In this document: positions 9,061-22,800 of the stretch, in pieces | Layout of the letters: every line of letters starts with the position of its first letter | Position numbering within the stretch: position 1 is the stretch's first letter | Source: Eopsaltria australis | Taxonomy: Eukaryota > Chordata > Aves > Passeriformes > Petroicidae | Assembly: GCA_034509425.1 (NCBI GenBank) | Contig: JAVTVJ010000047.1 | Location: 1,736,001 to 1,800,000 of the forward strand | Length of the DNA stretch: 64,000 nucleotides | Direction of reading: 5' to 3' | Program-made: the position numbers and the translations under genes | The notes under the pieces: generated by a model | The model's database searches: none | What the model was told of the DNA's origin: nothing | What the model saw: only the letters and a program-made list of their open reading frames with translations

Positions 9061-12000
9061 GACAGAGCGCTGTGGTGGGTGTTGCAGGCTCAGAGCAGCG
9101 GGGAGCTGCTGGAGCGTCCCAGCAGCGGGACGGGTGTTGCACTGCCCCAGCACTGAGGTCCCCCAAATGTCCCTGCAGCAGCCAGTTCAGTACGAGCCAT
9201 GGTTGTCCCCAGAGCCCTCCCGTCTGAGGAGCAGGCAGTGGGTTGGGTGCAGGTGTGGGGGTCCCTGGTGCACAGGGAAGCGACCGTGGCACCACAGGCT
9301 CCCGGTCCGCTGGGGGAGGCCAAGGGAATGCCGCCGTGCTCCAGAAAGCCGTGAGCAATAAGGAGGAGGAACCACCAGTTCCACTAATGGATGGTGTTGG
9401 CTCAAGAACAAATGGTTGTAAGTAGGCTATAAATAAATCTCAGCTGGAGAAGGGAAGAAGTCATACTGATCGTACTGATCCTGAGAGGAGGAGGAGGAGG
9501 AGGTTGTGGAGGATCCCTGCCAGCCAGCAGCAGAAGGTGTAGCTCTCTGGATGGTGGTGGTTTGATACAGCTGTCGTGTTGGCACATTATGGTATGCCCT
9601 CGTTAAACATGGTGTCTTCAACAGCAAGGGGCTACTCCTGATCACCCAGGAGGTTCTCTCTAGCCATTCCTACACTTTGTGCAGGATATTTTTATCTCCA
9701 GCCTTTCTAGCTGTTACGGACTCTACATGCATTTTCTCCCACGCTGATCACAAAAAGCAGAAAAGAGATCCTACCATCTCATGTGCAGCTTTTCAAAACT
9801 ACCGCTTTCCTTCTGCAAGAAGAGTTTTTACATCCCTGTGGTGAATTGGATTGGGAATAAATTCAGCTTTAACAAGGTTACTTTTCATCTGGAGAACACA
9901 AGCTGATTGTCCTCCTGGAAGCACAAATGGATGTGCTGCTTCTGCAACTTGGTGGCGGTGGATCTTGCCATAAATAACTAAAATAGTAGTAAATTATGGA
10001 TTTGGTTCAATGTTATGTAGCTATTCTGGATGCATTACTTAGGTAGTTTAGGCTCAGCATGTCTATGTAATTGTGCTTCAGCGATCTCTTTGTAGAGATT
10101 GATGTGGGCACCTGCCCTCTCCTTGTACCCTCATTTTTGCAAGTCAGTGGAATCATGTAAGTAAGGAAAGATGAAATATTTAGGTCTGGAATGTAGTGTG
10201 AGTTCTTCTGCCTCCTCAGAAGCACTGGGGTTTTGTGGATCTTACTTGACTTTTTCTCCCTACTGTATGACTGACCAATAAAAAGAAAATCATAGATATC
10301 TGTGACCACCAGGAAATAGCTCTTGGATGACACTGTGATTTCAGAAAGCCCAGCAGGCTGCCCCTGATGTCTTTGGGAAAAAGCAGTGGATGTTTAGGGC
10401 AGAGATTTGCATGTAGTGTGTGTATGTGTTAATGTGTCATGAGTTGCACCATTTCCTCTTCATTGCATGTGTAAGGTCTTTCAGCTGAAGTGTAAAAACC
10501 TTGAAATGATGCATTCTTGGTATCTGTACTAATTTACAGACAGATGGCCATTCATCACTGAGGCAAAACAGCATATAAAAAAGCCTTCTGAATTTTTAAA
10601 GCATGAGTCTCTGAAAACCATGATGTCAGCTAATTTCGGCACCTCTGGGCCTTGGCGCAGGCTGGGCGCCAGGCCAGCTGCGAGCGCCTGTGCTGGTGCT
10701 CTCACGGCCTCTCTCGTCCTTCCACTCCCATCCCTTTGGTCATGTCCCTGTTTCTCCTCCTTTGTCCTCTTCCACCGTGTCAGTCCTGCAATGGGTTAGC
10801 AGCAAGAGGGGTCATAGGCTTCCCCTGGCACAGCACCCAGCTCTTTAACATGGGGACAAGCACCCAACCTAGTGGGATGCCATCCCTGGGCAGGTCTTAG
10901 AGTTTCTGTGAGAGGGCTAAGAAAAGATTTATCAGGGTAGAAAGGAAACGGTACAAAATGTCTATTTAAAGCCCAGGATATATTTAGCAGTTTGGCAACC
11001 TCCTTTCCAAAAACATTTGCAAGTGATATTCTCAGTGACATTTTGGAAACAGGGCTGTATGTATATGTTTATTTGAAAAGGAAATGTTGCATAAGCTTTC
11101 CAAAATGCTTGCACGTGCATAGAGGTGTTCTTTTATCAACTACCATGAACACATTTCCCACACTCTTCATTGCATACTGACTCTTTCACTTACAGAAGCA
11201 AATAGATCAAAATCTTTCCTTTTGTGACCAAGATGGAGAAGCTTTCTTGTCTTCGAAGCACAAAAATGTTTACATATGCAAACATACAGCCAACATGCTT
11301 TCGTTAGCTTCAGTTCTGCTCTGGAGCCAATATTTCCATGCCTTTCTTGGACAGGAAGTTTAGTGCAAGAGGTGTGAACTGGCAGGAGTGGCTGGGACAG
11401 AGCAGGGTTTTACAAGCCTCCCTTCCCTTTGGTGGAGCACAAATGACCAGGAGGAAGCAGGCAGAGTACAGTAGCAGTCTTCAGGCAGCCTGGAGCACCT
11501 TGCCTGATGTGACACAAGCCTTACCGTGATTAATCTCAAAGGGTGAAAATAAATTAACCCACTAAGAACTGCCAAAAATGGGAAACAGGAAAAATAATTT
11601 TTCCTGAAAGACTGTTCAGAGCTTAACCAACAGTTTCTTTCTGGCAGATCAGGGTTTTGTTTATTGGCTTTCATTTGGATTTTGAGAGATCCTTGAAATT
11701 TGGGGGCGTGATCAAAGCTGGGGACAGGATGCAATTGAAGCCTGTGCAGAATTCCCAGAACTGCCTCTGCCCGATGGTTTACCTGCTTCTATGCAGAGAT
11801 TCCCAGTGGGAAAACCACCAGCTCTCCCTCCGTGTTTGTCCAGGGATGCAGAAAATCCCACATGGGCTGGTATGGGGCCAGGCATGAAGACAGGGCTGTT
11901 GCTACCCGAGCCACCCCAGTCCCTGACACCTCACAACACAAAGCAGGCACACTGTGACATTGCCCAGGCTGTGGGGCACCCACTGGGTGCTGCTTCTCAT

Positions 12001-15000
12001 AACATCAATGCTGTCAGGGTTTTGACATCAGTCTGGGTATTTCTGGTGCATGTTGGTCTGAACAATGAAAAGATGAGATGTGTAATTGCACCAAATCATC
12101 CTTAGACTGCAGCATTATCAGCATCATCAGCTAAAATCCTGCTTGAGCCCTGCCCCCCCCCCAAAAAAAAGACATAGAAGGCTCAGAAAATAGCGTGCAT
12201 GTTCATAGAAAGATTTTCTTTCTGTTGCCTTGACCACAGTGTTGTGTGAAGAAAAATACCAGAGAGATGGGGAGAATTGGGACAGAGAAATATATGGGTG
12301 TTGTAGGAAAATCACGTTTGTACACAAGACAGGAGAATTATTCATGGGCAAACCCATCCAGGTGGAAATAAGACCCCTGTAAATCTGCTACATCAGAGAA
12401 ACCCACAGTGAACTGTTAGCAAATGCAAGGTACACAGGCTGCTGCTACCTCTGGGTTTTATGAGCTTCCAAGCATGTTAGCACTAGCAGACATTCCCTTC
12501 CAAGAAAATTATGATATCTGTGGAACCATGTGAGGCTATAAATGAATGAACAGTACTTAACTTGCACTAAAAACCCATTGTTCTGCCACATCTCCCCCAA
12601 AAGAGTACATTTACCTGAACATTAATTTTTTGTATCTCACAAGTGTCCCATGCAATTAAAGACATGAAGTTGATCTGAATTGGAAACTCCAGAGGCAGAT
12701 ATATTTCAATGAGATCTGATGCAATGACTTTCTGTTTTATTATCCCAATACCTAGAATCTTGTGCTGCTTGTGCATTGTGGACAGCTAAAAATAGGACCA
12801 TACCCCAGACAGATTGGAGCTCCTCAGATGGAGAAAAGCTGAGCTGAAATGAAAGCTTGGAGAAGGAAACAGGATGAATGGAATGGATGCTGGAACTCGG
12901 CACAGGCGCTTTCAGAGGCAGGTATTTACCCTACAGTGTGAATCCTTCGTTGCTCATCTCCATGGTGTTTACTGCTGCTCCTTTCCCAAATGGTTGTGGC
13001 AAGCTGAGAGCATCCTCCATGCTCTGTGGTCTCAAAGGGTTTGGGTAGAAGGTGGCCCGGGTACCAAGTCCTGCCCTTCTGTTTTGACAGCAAGCTGCTA
13101 ATAAAACTGCTGACTGCTATGTGAGTAGCTGCTAAGTGGAATTCATGAACGTCTAGGGATTCAGACCACAGCAGTTATTAATGTTTTGTGCAGATAGTAT
13201 CACATTAACAGGAAGCACCCCATTCTGTCCCTTCCCAAGCAATAAAGTTTGCAGGGCCTTTTGTGCCAGGTGCTCTGCCTCAGAGGCTCTGTAAGGGCTG
13301 GGAAACACCTCACTTGGGCTATTCTGCCAAAGCTCGTCTCTCTCTCTACCCCAGAAATACAGGTGGTCTCACGTGAATGGAGACCATGGTGCACATGGCA
13401 TGTTTCCAGCAGCAGGGACAAGTGTGCACTCTGAATGGGGAGCCCATCTGACAGCTCTGCTGTAGAAACACGCACAGCAGAGTACAAGGAGAGTGAGCGC
13501 TGGGTGCTCCATATGGGATCACCATTATGGCCATCTAGAGCCATCCTCCCATGACTACACCTGCTGCCCAGATATGAGGGAAGAGTTTAATGTCCCAGCC
13601 TTGTGGATGAACCAGCCAATGATGCTACCAATTCTTAATATCCCCTTCAGCCTTATTACATATGCTCTGTGAAATTCAGTCCAGCACATCAAAGGGAAGC
13701 TTGCCTTTGAAGGCCTGCATGCTTCCTGCATGCAAACATTGCTCTGATTTAATTAAGTTTGATTTTTTAATCAGTGTAGTTAAACCAGTACAATGCTTGT
13801 GAGCAAATATGGTAGGCATAAGTATCTCAATGTGTATATGACCCAATATCAACCTCCCACAAGCAAGCGACATTTGAATTTTCCTACCATGCACATTTTC
13901 CCTGTTTTTCCTATATCTTCCTTCTCATTTTTATGCTTTATTTCTTTTGTTCACACTAATACGCTCATAAGATTGTTTATTTTTGGTTTCTGTGCACCGA
14001 AGATTTTCTTACTGTCCTTGTCCGGCATTCAGTCTTTCAATTGCAAATTGCGAGGCAAAGTTGAAAGTCAGTAACGGGATATCATCCACAAGGACCTCAC
14101 AGAGGAGCTAAGTATTAGACATGAAAGGATAGCATTTCATTTAAGATAAGGCCTAATCTCTTCCCTTTGTGTGCAACATTTCCAAACTTAATCTGAGCAC
14201 TTGTGCCTGGAGCACAACTTTGCTCTCAGGTAGGTGGGTAGTGATGGGAGCACACAGAACTGAAACTGCAGCATAATCCTGAGTACAAAAGGTAGGTGCC
14301 ATTAAGAGGAAGGAGGCTGACCTTAGGAAACATCTATTCAAATATGGGCAGAACACACATCTCTTCAGTGTAAGCTTGAGTATCATTGGATCTCAATGTA
14401 CCCATCACACTACCTGAGTCCTGGAAAACCCATGGTTCTCATCACCCACAGCAGTACTCAGCATCAGGGTTTGTTTCGATTCATAGTCAACATAGTCTTG
14501 AAGACAAGAGATTTTATCACCTAAACTTTGGTGGGAAGGGTGTTTTCAGATGCTTGTCCCAAAATTACAGTTGAAGAGCATGGTTATTAGCATACAGATC
14601 ATAAATAACCTGCACTATTTTTTGTGTCACAGCCAGGTGTTGCCAACAGACTCCCTGGAGCTCCACAAAGCACTGGCCACATAGACAGCCAAATCCCCAC
14701 TTCAGTGGTTTGAGGCACAGAGTGATAAATTAGGTAACATGAATCAGGTTGGCATACAAGGCACTGGTGAGAATTATGCATTCATAACAGAAACTTTTAT
14801 AGTAACTAGAATGGGAAGTTATTGAGGTTGCACTAAGAATAGGACATCTTTGTTTTATGGCTGATGTGACAAATTTATTGCAAGCAGAAAGTGGACTGTT
14901 GACATTGGCACTTTAGGAAACATGAAGGAAGCTCCCGTGAACAGGGGATCCTTTCAAGTGTAACATACACTCATCCATAAAAGTTGTCACGTTATCTTCC

Positions 15001-15581
15001 TTGCTCTGTATCCATTTCAGGCATCACTTTCTCTGTCTCTCTAATTCACAACCCAGACAGTTTTTACAGTGAGTGTGTTTAAGAACCCTGAGGGCCATAT
15101 TTTTTGTCAGTTTGTGTTTTTAGCATGCTGATGGATTGTATTGTACTTCTGATTTCACCCTGGATTTACTATTTTCCATTCACCATAGAGGACTCCCTTT
15201 TCCTGATAGTTTGTGGTACTGTCAAGCTGTGAATGACAGACATTTTTAAAAAATAATGGACGAGATTTTTAGTTGTCCTTTCGCAACACACTGCAAAATT
15301 TCTCACTGCAAGACTAGGGTGCTTTCAAAAGTGATTCAGATGAATAAAAAATTAACTAGACATCCTCCCACTCACTTGAGATCCAAAAGGAAACAGCTCT
15401 ATTTTTCTTAAAGAGCGTTTAATTACTCCATATAACCTGATTTACGTATCTTCAGCCTCTGTAAGCCAAGGTGGGAGCCCAGACTTCACTGCATTCCATC
15501 AAGCAGGGTCTTGGCCTCCTGCCTGTCTTGGCCATAACAGCACCTCTAGCATTTTACAAATTAAATGGTCTGTTATACAAG
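9061..15581. other. Gene-poor upstream flank
   Basis: No coding gene or recognised mobile element. A (GAG)n-type run lies at about 9,485-9,503 and a short C-then-A run near 12,152-12,170. A perfect GTAAGT donor-like hexamer at 9,418-9,423 could belong to a divergent transcript from the CpG island. The longest open frames (104-124 codons) overlap one another on both strands and look random. Confidence 0.6.
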
Positions 15582-15797
15582 TGTGGTGGGTTGACCCTGG
15601 TTGGATGCCACATACTCACCAAAGCTGCTCCATTACTCTTCTCCATCACTGATCCTTGGCCAGTGGTGGGTCTATCTTGGAGCTGGCTGGCATTGGCTCT
15701 GTTGGACATGGGGGAAGCTTCTGGCAGCTTCTCACAGAGGCCATCCCTGTAGTCTCCACACACACACTACCAAAACCTTGCCACACAAACCAAATAC
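15582..15797 (+). mobile_element. Internally deleted avian-type ERV solo LTR
   Basis: The left end TGTGGTGGGTTGACCCTGG, followed by GGATGCCAC and CACCAAAGCTGCTC, matches the start of a common avian endogenous-retroviral LTR as I remember it. The right part carries TTGGCCAGTGGTGGGTC, TCTTGGAGCTGGCTGGCATT, GGGGGAAGCTTCTGGCAGC and ACCAAAACCTTGCCAC, matching that LTR's 3' part. The halves join near 15,640-15,645, with most of the several-hundred-base middle missing. No internal retroviral genes flank it, so it is a solo, collapsed LTR. A short (AC)n run interrupts it near 15,760. No clear target-site duplication could be read. Confidence 0.75.
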
Positions 15798-16329
15798 TGT
15801 GAGGGCTGAAATTCCTGGATCTTCTGTCTGATATGGACAATGAGGACTGTCGACCGCCAAAGAAGTTTGGCTTTTACTGCAGTGTAAGTGGGTGTAATTT
15901 CTAGAAAGGGGAGGCCAGCAGGAGCAAGGCAGAGGAGTGCTCAGTCTCTGCCAGGCCCATACCACAGTCACTGTGCCTCACAACTGCTACTTAGCATATC
16001 CTAACGTTTTAAGAAAAAAACAATGGTTTCGGAGTGTATCCAAGATGTTTCTGACTCCAATGTGGCAGTTGTAAGAAGCAGACTTAGGAAGGACTTAAGA
16101 GGATCACCTAACCTCATCATCAGGCAGCTTTACCTCTGTCTTTCCTCAATTACTTGTTCTTAGAAATGCGGGGTGATGAGGATGTGCAGCCTCCCTTGTG
16201 AGTCTGTCTCTTCATTGTCCCTTCAGCTGGGAACTATTTTCCCTGATGGCTGACTGAAACCATCTCCTCCTCAGTTAAGCCTATGACAACTTGTCCTAAG
16301 CCCAGGGGATATGAAGAGAGTTTATTCTT
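15798..16329. other. Non-coding stretch between LTR and CR1
   Basis: Nothing coding was recognised. The part from about 16,085 may be a more diverged continuation of the old CR1 copy that becomes recognisable from 16,330. Confidence 0.4.
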
Positions 16330-16495
16330 TCCTCCTTAGAGCTACCTTCTACATATTTGGACACTATGTCCCCACAACCCTTATTTCTAGACTAAACAAT
16401 ACCAAATCCTTCAGCTTTCTTTGCAGTCGTTGATTCCTGATCCTCTGAACCATCTTGTTTTCTGAATTCTTTCCATTTTGGTACATTTCCTTTCT
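16330..16495 (-). mobile_element. Ancient CR1 LINE fragment
   Basis: The plus strand shows the reverse complement of the CR1 3' region: GAGCTACCTTCTACATATTT, then GACACTATGTCCCC, then TAGACTAAACAATACC, then TCCTTCAGCTTTC and a diverged continuation. The order matches the conserved CR1 tail (sense: pyrimidine-rich block, AGCCTGGAGAA-like block, effacement toward the terminus). Divergence is high, so it is an old insertion on the minus strand. Confidence 0.65.
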
Positions 16496-17066
16496 AAATC
16501 ATCATTTCCAAAGCAGGATATGTTTTGTTTGTAACGATGTTGTGCACACGTTTCTCCTCCTTTCGCACCCCACTTCCAACCCAAATGTTTCCCTGCTTTT
16601 TTATTTGCTGAAGACAGGTGTAGCTGTGGGGAGAGGTATGGGAAGGTTGGTGGTCCATCCTTAATATTTTACCAAAATATTTGTTATTCCATATGGAAAG
16701 CCATTTAACAAAGTAAAATACATTCTTTTTACATTTCCTAAGTGACATTATAACTGTTGAACTCAGAAAAATAGACACAAAGCTATTAAAATATTTGGAT
16801 AGTTTAAGTATAGGTGATATTCCAGCAGATATTCCTATCACACTTATTTCTCAATATGAAAGCTGTGACCCAGCATTTCTTCTGAATCAGCAGGATACGG
16901 GCCCTGGTTATCAAGCAAAGCTAAATGGTTATTGCTTTTAAATAACAGAAAGGTTATTGCTACTGAAGTGCAGCATCTGGGTGGAAAGCTAAACTGTAGC
17001 ACAGTTGTGGACTTGAATTATTTTAGGATTCAAGCTTGAGGGGAAAAAAAGGGGTTGTTAATGTAA

Positions 17067-17120
17067 TCATAGAACCATAGAATGGTTTAAAGGTCATTCA
17101 GTTTCACTGTCTCTGCCATA
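17067..17120 (-). mobile_element. CR1 LINE 3' terminus fragment
   Basis: TCATAGAACCATAGAATGG followed by TTTAAAGGTCATTCAG is the reverse complement of the canonical CR1 3' end (CCATTCTATGATTCTATGA with the preceding GACCTTTAAAG-type block). This is a short 5'-truncated copy on the minus strand. Confidence 0.75.
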
Positions 17121-19599
17121 AAGCATACATTTTTTCCCCAGATGCTTTTAAATGTTGCATTTAGATGATCTAGTTCTCATAGGGAGCTCTCTGATATGGG
17201 GTTGGGCAGCACCAGCAATACAGCAGTGCCACACATTACAACATTTTGCACACAACTTCAATACAGAAACACCTTATAATTATTTTAATGTAACTGGGAT
17301 ATACACTGATTTCATTCCTGAGAAGAAATAAAGCATGTAGCATAGATAATCACTTAGATGCTCCTGGACCATCTTCATGGAACATGGGCAGCATGGCAAG
17401 CCTACCAGCTTCATGTCTTATTTATTTGCAGTTGTCAAAACATGGTTGGCTGTGGGACTGTGTAGTTGGTCATGAAAATAAAAAATAGTATAAAAAAAAA
17501 CCCAGCTTAAAATTATTGTCAAGAAGAGTACTGCCATTTATTAAAAATAAATCTGACGTAGTTATCACAGCAATACCATTTTGATTCTGCTGCTGTTCAA
17601 GGTTCACAGATTAATTTCTGCACTGAAGAGATTTGCTCTTGGCTGGAAGGCTTACAGGTCAGTGGAAACTGTTGATCCTGAGAGGCCTGTCAAGAAAAAG
17701 GAGTGAATTATGGGGTTTGGCCAAGTCTTGTGCTTACCAGGCCAATTTCAGTAACCAAGGCAGCAAAAAGTCTGTTTCAATTGTACTGAAATTAAAATGT
17801 GTAAAAATGTACAGTCTAGGTTTTGCAGGATTTTCAGTGTTTTGCAATATGACATAATGACACATATTTTTATGTCCTCAGGACAATTCTGCTGGTTTCA
17901 AATGTTGTGCTGACACTGATGTCATGTGATCCACTTGTTCTACAATATATTCTGGCTTTCTGCTTTATTTAATGCTTTGTAATTTTCTTTGGATGCCCTA
18001 ATTTTACAGTTACCTCACTGGATCAATGAGGAAAAGTAAAAAGCTGCCAGAGGAAGGTTATTTCACCCACAAAGTCATCAGCAGTCCAGGCCTTTCCTAG
18101 CTTACCTTTCCTTCTCCTGCAGCTGAATACAAACCCATTTAAAACAATCCAGGAAACCTCCACCTCTGCATTCACACTCAAGATGCTTGTAAATCATATT
18201 TCTTTAACAGGGGTTTATAATTTGATGTTAATGAAGCCTCTGGGGTAGTGCTGTGTCTGAGAAGGAGCTGGCGCCAGAAAGGATGTTGATATATGGTTGC
18301 AAATCATCAGTGTTATCAGTGGAAACCCTTGGAATCACATCGGTGCAAGAACTCTCCCATTCTCTTCCTAGTTCAGAAGTTTCTATTGGCAGAATAATAA
18401 AAATCCCCCATCACATCTCACGCACAGTTTACACTGCAAATTCCAGAGCCCTGGCTGCCCCACCACATGAGTCCCAAAGCACCACAACTCTACTGCTTCC
18501 TGTCTGCTGCCAGCTCCTCCTGACCACTCCAGCAGTGTGAAAGGCTCTGTAACCCACCAGAAAGTTGCCTTCCAGAGAGTCACACCAGAAAGCTAACAAT
18601 CATCACTGAGAGTTCCTTCTTTTACTCAAGGCTTTGAATACTATAAAATCTGTCAGTAAAATAAATACCATGTTAGGCAATAATAATAATACCCTGCTGC
18701 TAAATTAATATCTAACTGACATTATAGAAAGATTTTCATTATAAAACTGATTTTCTTTCTGGCCTATATATTGATCAATGTGGAGTGAGTATCATTTTGT
18801 CTACCGGTTGTTGCTGTTCTCAAGTGGCAATTAATCTGAACCAGGAGCTTTCTTAGCTCACAAGCCACTCAGCTCTCTGCATAAAGCAGTGTAATTTTAC
18901 ACAGTCCCTGTAAACTGGAGCATTATATCAACGGTGGTGAGCATTTTCATATGATGCTCACCAGTAAAGTTGTAGTGTCCACTTATAAGAGGGACCATAG
19001 AGTTACTGGAGCAAAATACGCCCACAATACTGTAGAAAATATCACAGGATGGCAATAAATGTGAAATGATAAATTAAGTGCATCTCAGTAGAACAATTGT
19101 GGCTGATACAAAGTCACTACGGCGGTCACAGCTGCCCTGCATGAGGGATGACAAGGATGATGATATCCAAAAACGTGCAAGAACCCTGTGTTTGCCCGAT
19201 CTCAAAGTTAAGACTTTCTTGCCACAATATCACTTCTCCCTGTTTGCTTTCTGCGGTTACCTACAGCAAGGAATATTTTCCCAGGCACAAACCAAATTGC
19301 TTTCCCTTTTTTCACCCCTATTTGTTGTTTGTTCATCTATCTGAATAACTGCTAGCATTAGTCATTTGTTCTTAGTGGTGCTCACATGCTGCCTGTGTCT
19401 GGAGGACTTTGAGGCTAGCTGGCAGCAGAAAGCAGGCTGTAGGCCAGAGGCTTTGTTCTGGACTGTACATTGCCCTGACCTGCAGGTTGGCTACCACTGA
19501 TCCTGGCTGTTAGACCTTGCTTTTCTGCAAAATGAATTGAAGACTGGTCAGTCATGAGGCTTCTCTACTAAATGTCTTGTTATGCTTCATAGCTCTGTG
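17121..19599. other. Non-coding stretch
   Basis: AT-rich sequence with short A runs (near 17,493) and an imperfect AAT-type repeat at about 18,680-18,692. No gene or recognised element. Confidence 0.55.
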
Positions 19600-19862
19600 T
19601 TTGTAGCTTTCCAGCCAGCTTTCAATCCATGTGACAATGTTCATTTCCAGGCCAGTTTTGATTATTATTCTTTGGTGTGAGATACCCTATCATTTGCTTC
19701 CCTAAAATCCCAGAATATTTCCTTTACGTCATTGCTTTTGTCCCGTAATAGTAAAACTCCATCATAAAATGTAATCAAGACTGTTTGGCAAGATCTTTCA
19801 TTTAGAAACACATGTGGCTTATTGCACATAATTCCATTGCCCTCTTGATGTTTCATGATCAT
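19600..19862 (-). pseudogene. CR1 reverse-transcriptase fragment (ORF2 remnant)
   Basis: The minus-strand frame over 19,665-19,862 contains KPHVFLNERSCQTVLITFYD and, further on, EIFWDFREANDRVSHT. These align position by position with the conserved CR1 RT core: the GF-K-SC-TNL-FYD block followed by the LDFSKAFDTVSH catalytic-region block. The matching frame continues out of register upstream of 19,665, where the plus strand shows the reverse complement of the following NIV-WI-NWL block. The first catalytic aspartate region survives as WDFREANDRV, with K and F replaced, so the copy is dead. CR1 is a LINE; this is a relic, not a functional gene. Confidence 0.8.
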
Positions 19863-22800
19863 ATTTTCAATCTTAATGTTGTATTAATGTGGAGGGAAGG
19901 GAGGGACACACACGCATTTGTTTCATATCTGACCAATCATTTTTTATGCATTTACACTTCCTATAATGTAGAGCACATATGCAAGGGAGCTATGTAATTT
20001 TTCCATGTGGTTCAGGCTGTTTGTTTATTTTGTCATTAGTTCTCAGTGAGAAGGTCATCCTTTCCCCCAGATGTTTATTACTTTTCAAACCGAAAAAGAT
20101 TTCTCTCATAACTTGCATTGCAGACCTAATACTTGTAAAATGCATGAATGACGCCAACACAGTAATGGTTTCAAGAATTTTCTATACACAGAGCTGGTTT
20201 ACCACCACGCCACAGTTTATCACCATTTAGTAGAGAGCCATAGCTTTTAATTAGTAAACCAAGTTTTAGCCAGTTTGAAAACACAATGCATGGGGTGTGA
20301 GAAGAGGGAATATGTAAGAGATTTGGGAGAGATTTGATGCACTGATTTCTCTTAGTTTTCCTATTTGCTTCCATTTTTAAGTTATTATCACATATTCCCT
20401 ACAAGAAGGAAAAAAAATTACAAACAGGAAACATTTGGATGTTGACAAATTGGAAAAGACTAGTCTAAATCTGACAATTCTGTTTTCAGCCTTAACCTTT
20501 ATACCTCTCTGCTCCTTTCTTAAGTATATATTTCTTAAGTATATATGTATATATATTAAGCATATATATGTCTCTGAAAATGCAGAGTGCATAAGCATGG
20601 AGCTTTCTGAGGTTTAAATATATTAACTCTACTCAAGAATTTTCTCTCTGCAGAGTTTTTGATTACTGAGGGTGTACTCAGCTACTTCTGCATAGGTTAT
20701 TACTGACTGCAAGGAGAGCAGGTTGCAAAATAAGCTCATATTTACATTATGGAGAACTGACAGGGACAAGTTAATATACTGCAGTTTCAGGCATCTGTGA
20801 GCCTGAGGGAGTATATATGTATATGTTTTTTGCCTTTGGAAACCTTACAGATACATTTCCTTGAGGAAATGAAAGATATATATCAGTATATAATGTAAAA
20901 ATGAACTAGTTGTTTGGGAGGGGATGGCTTATATTTCTGATATGTCTGAAGTTGTGTTTCTTCAAATAGAGTCTCTATTTTTGCCTTGATAGCATGAAAA
21001 TGCTGGTGGGACTTACTAGAGAAATTTATTTTGCTAACCAAAAGCTGAGTAGGCATCTCTGAGCAGCAGGTGGTAAGAACAAGAGATAGTCTGAATTAAA
21101 TCACCATCATGCACAGGGTTTGATTTGAAGAGAAAGAAATTGTTTTAATGACATCAAATTCCACTTGTGACTTTCTCCTCAGCAGAGACAAGTTGTAACT
21201 ACTTTATGTTGAGCAAAATATAAATCTTTTGATCTGGTACTATAATAGCCAAAATGTCAGAGATAATGTTACTTGATTTAGAGTTTGTGGCATCCACTTG
21301 ATAAGGAAGGGTGAGAGCCATGGTGTAGAGCATCTCAGCAATAATCATACCAAATGTCAGGACAGAAACAGTTTGTTTCTTTTCCTCACTGTGGGATTTT
21401 TACTACAGACAAGTCTGAAACCAGGATTTTACGTCAGTTGTCCTGAGGGCAAGGTTAGCAGCTATCTGCAATTCAGCATTTTTTAAGTTTGTCCCAGAAA
21501 TATTTTCAACTGAGTCTGCTGCACTTTCAAAGAAGCCAGATGTCATGCTGATCACCTGCCATGTGCCTGGACAGGCAGACTTTGGGCTTGGCTGAGACGT
21601 GCAGTGAGTCACCTGTGAGAGAGATGTGACTTTTCAATATCTCAGGGATGGGAAATGCAGAGCCTGTCTCTAAATTAAGTTATCCTCTGGAAAACTGCTG
21701 AGTCAGCCTCTAAATTCACTCAAAACTGTTTTCTGTTCTGAAATCATAGTGCTCGGATTAATTAGTTCAGCTCACATGGTACAACCAGAAGTAGCCAAAT
21801 GGGAAACAGTGGTGCCCAGCTGAAAATGGAAGGGGCAGTGTCCAGGGGAGGGGAAGTCATTGGGATAATCAGGCTCAAGTTTGAGGGAAATCTCTCTCAC
21901 TAAATTCATTATTAAAAATGTAAGTAACATCTCAGACAAGCTAAGGTTTAAAATGTTTTGGATTCTGAACATCACTTTAGTTCAAAAACTTACTAAAATT
22001 CAGCTTAATTCATAAAATACAGCTGCATGGGTAGAAGCTGTAAAAATCCATGCACCTTCTCACGCATTGTCTTGGCTGGTATTCAGAAAGAGTCAAATCA
22101 TCAAGTATTCTGGTAAAGTATCTCACAAGCACCGCAGTAGACAGGACTCTCAACTGTCCTTTGCACCTTCCCAGCAACACTGTGGTCACCATCCCTGGAG
22201 ACCTGCAGGAACAGCCCCAAAGTAGGGATGCTGTGGGTCTGCCCCTTCCCACCTTAGTAATGGCTCTTGGGGGAAATAATCTTACAAGGTAACAACCAAA
22301 ACATATTTCTATAAGGCTGATACTCTAACAATTTTTTATTAAATAAGACTCAAACAAAATAAATTAAATTCTACACCCTTTCATGAGTTTTCTGCTGCTT
22401 AAACTGGCTTAGTGGGAGGTGATTGTTATTGACGATTTAGCTTCTTATGTAAAAACAAAGGATTTTGAGGGAGAATTTCTTTTCTATCTGTTAAATTTTG
22501 TATGAAAGGATTTGGAATGATATGCAAATATAGAGAAGAAAATAGGCAGTAATTGTGTGGAAAATATACAGTAATAGTGTGTAAGCCTAAAGAAATACAT
22601 ATTTTCCAGATGTTTATGATTGTTGTCATCCATGGCCGAGGTGATTGTAAGTGATGTCTCTGTATGTGCCTGTCTGTAGTCAGCTTCCCACTTCCCACCA
22701 TCAGAAAAGATGAGAATGCTTCCCTTGTCCTTTCTAGGTGTGACTGCTCCTTAGCACAGTGTGTTCGTGCACTGCTCATTTTCCCTCTCTTCATCTGTCA

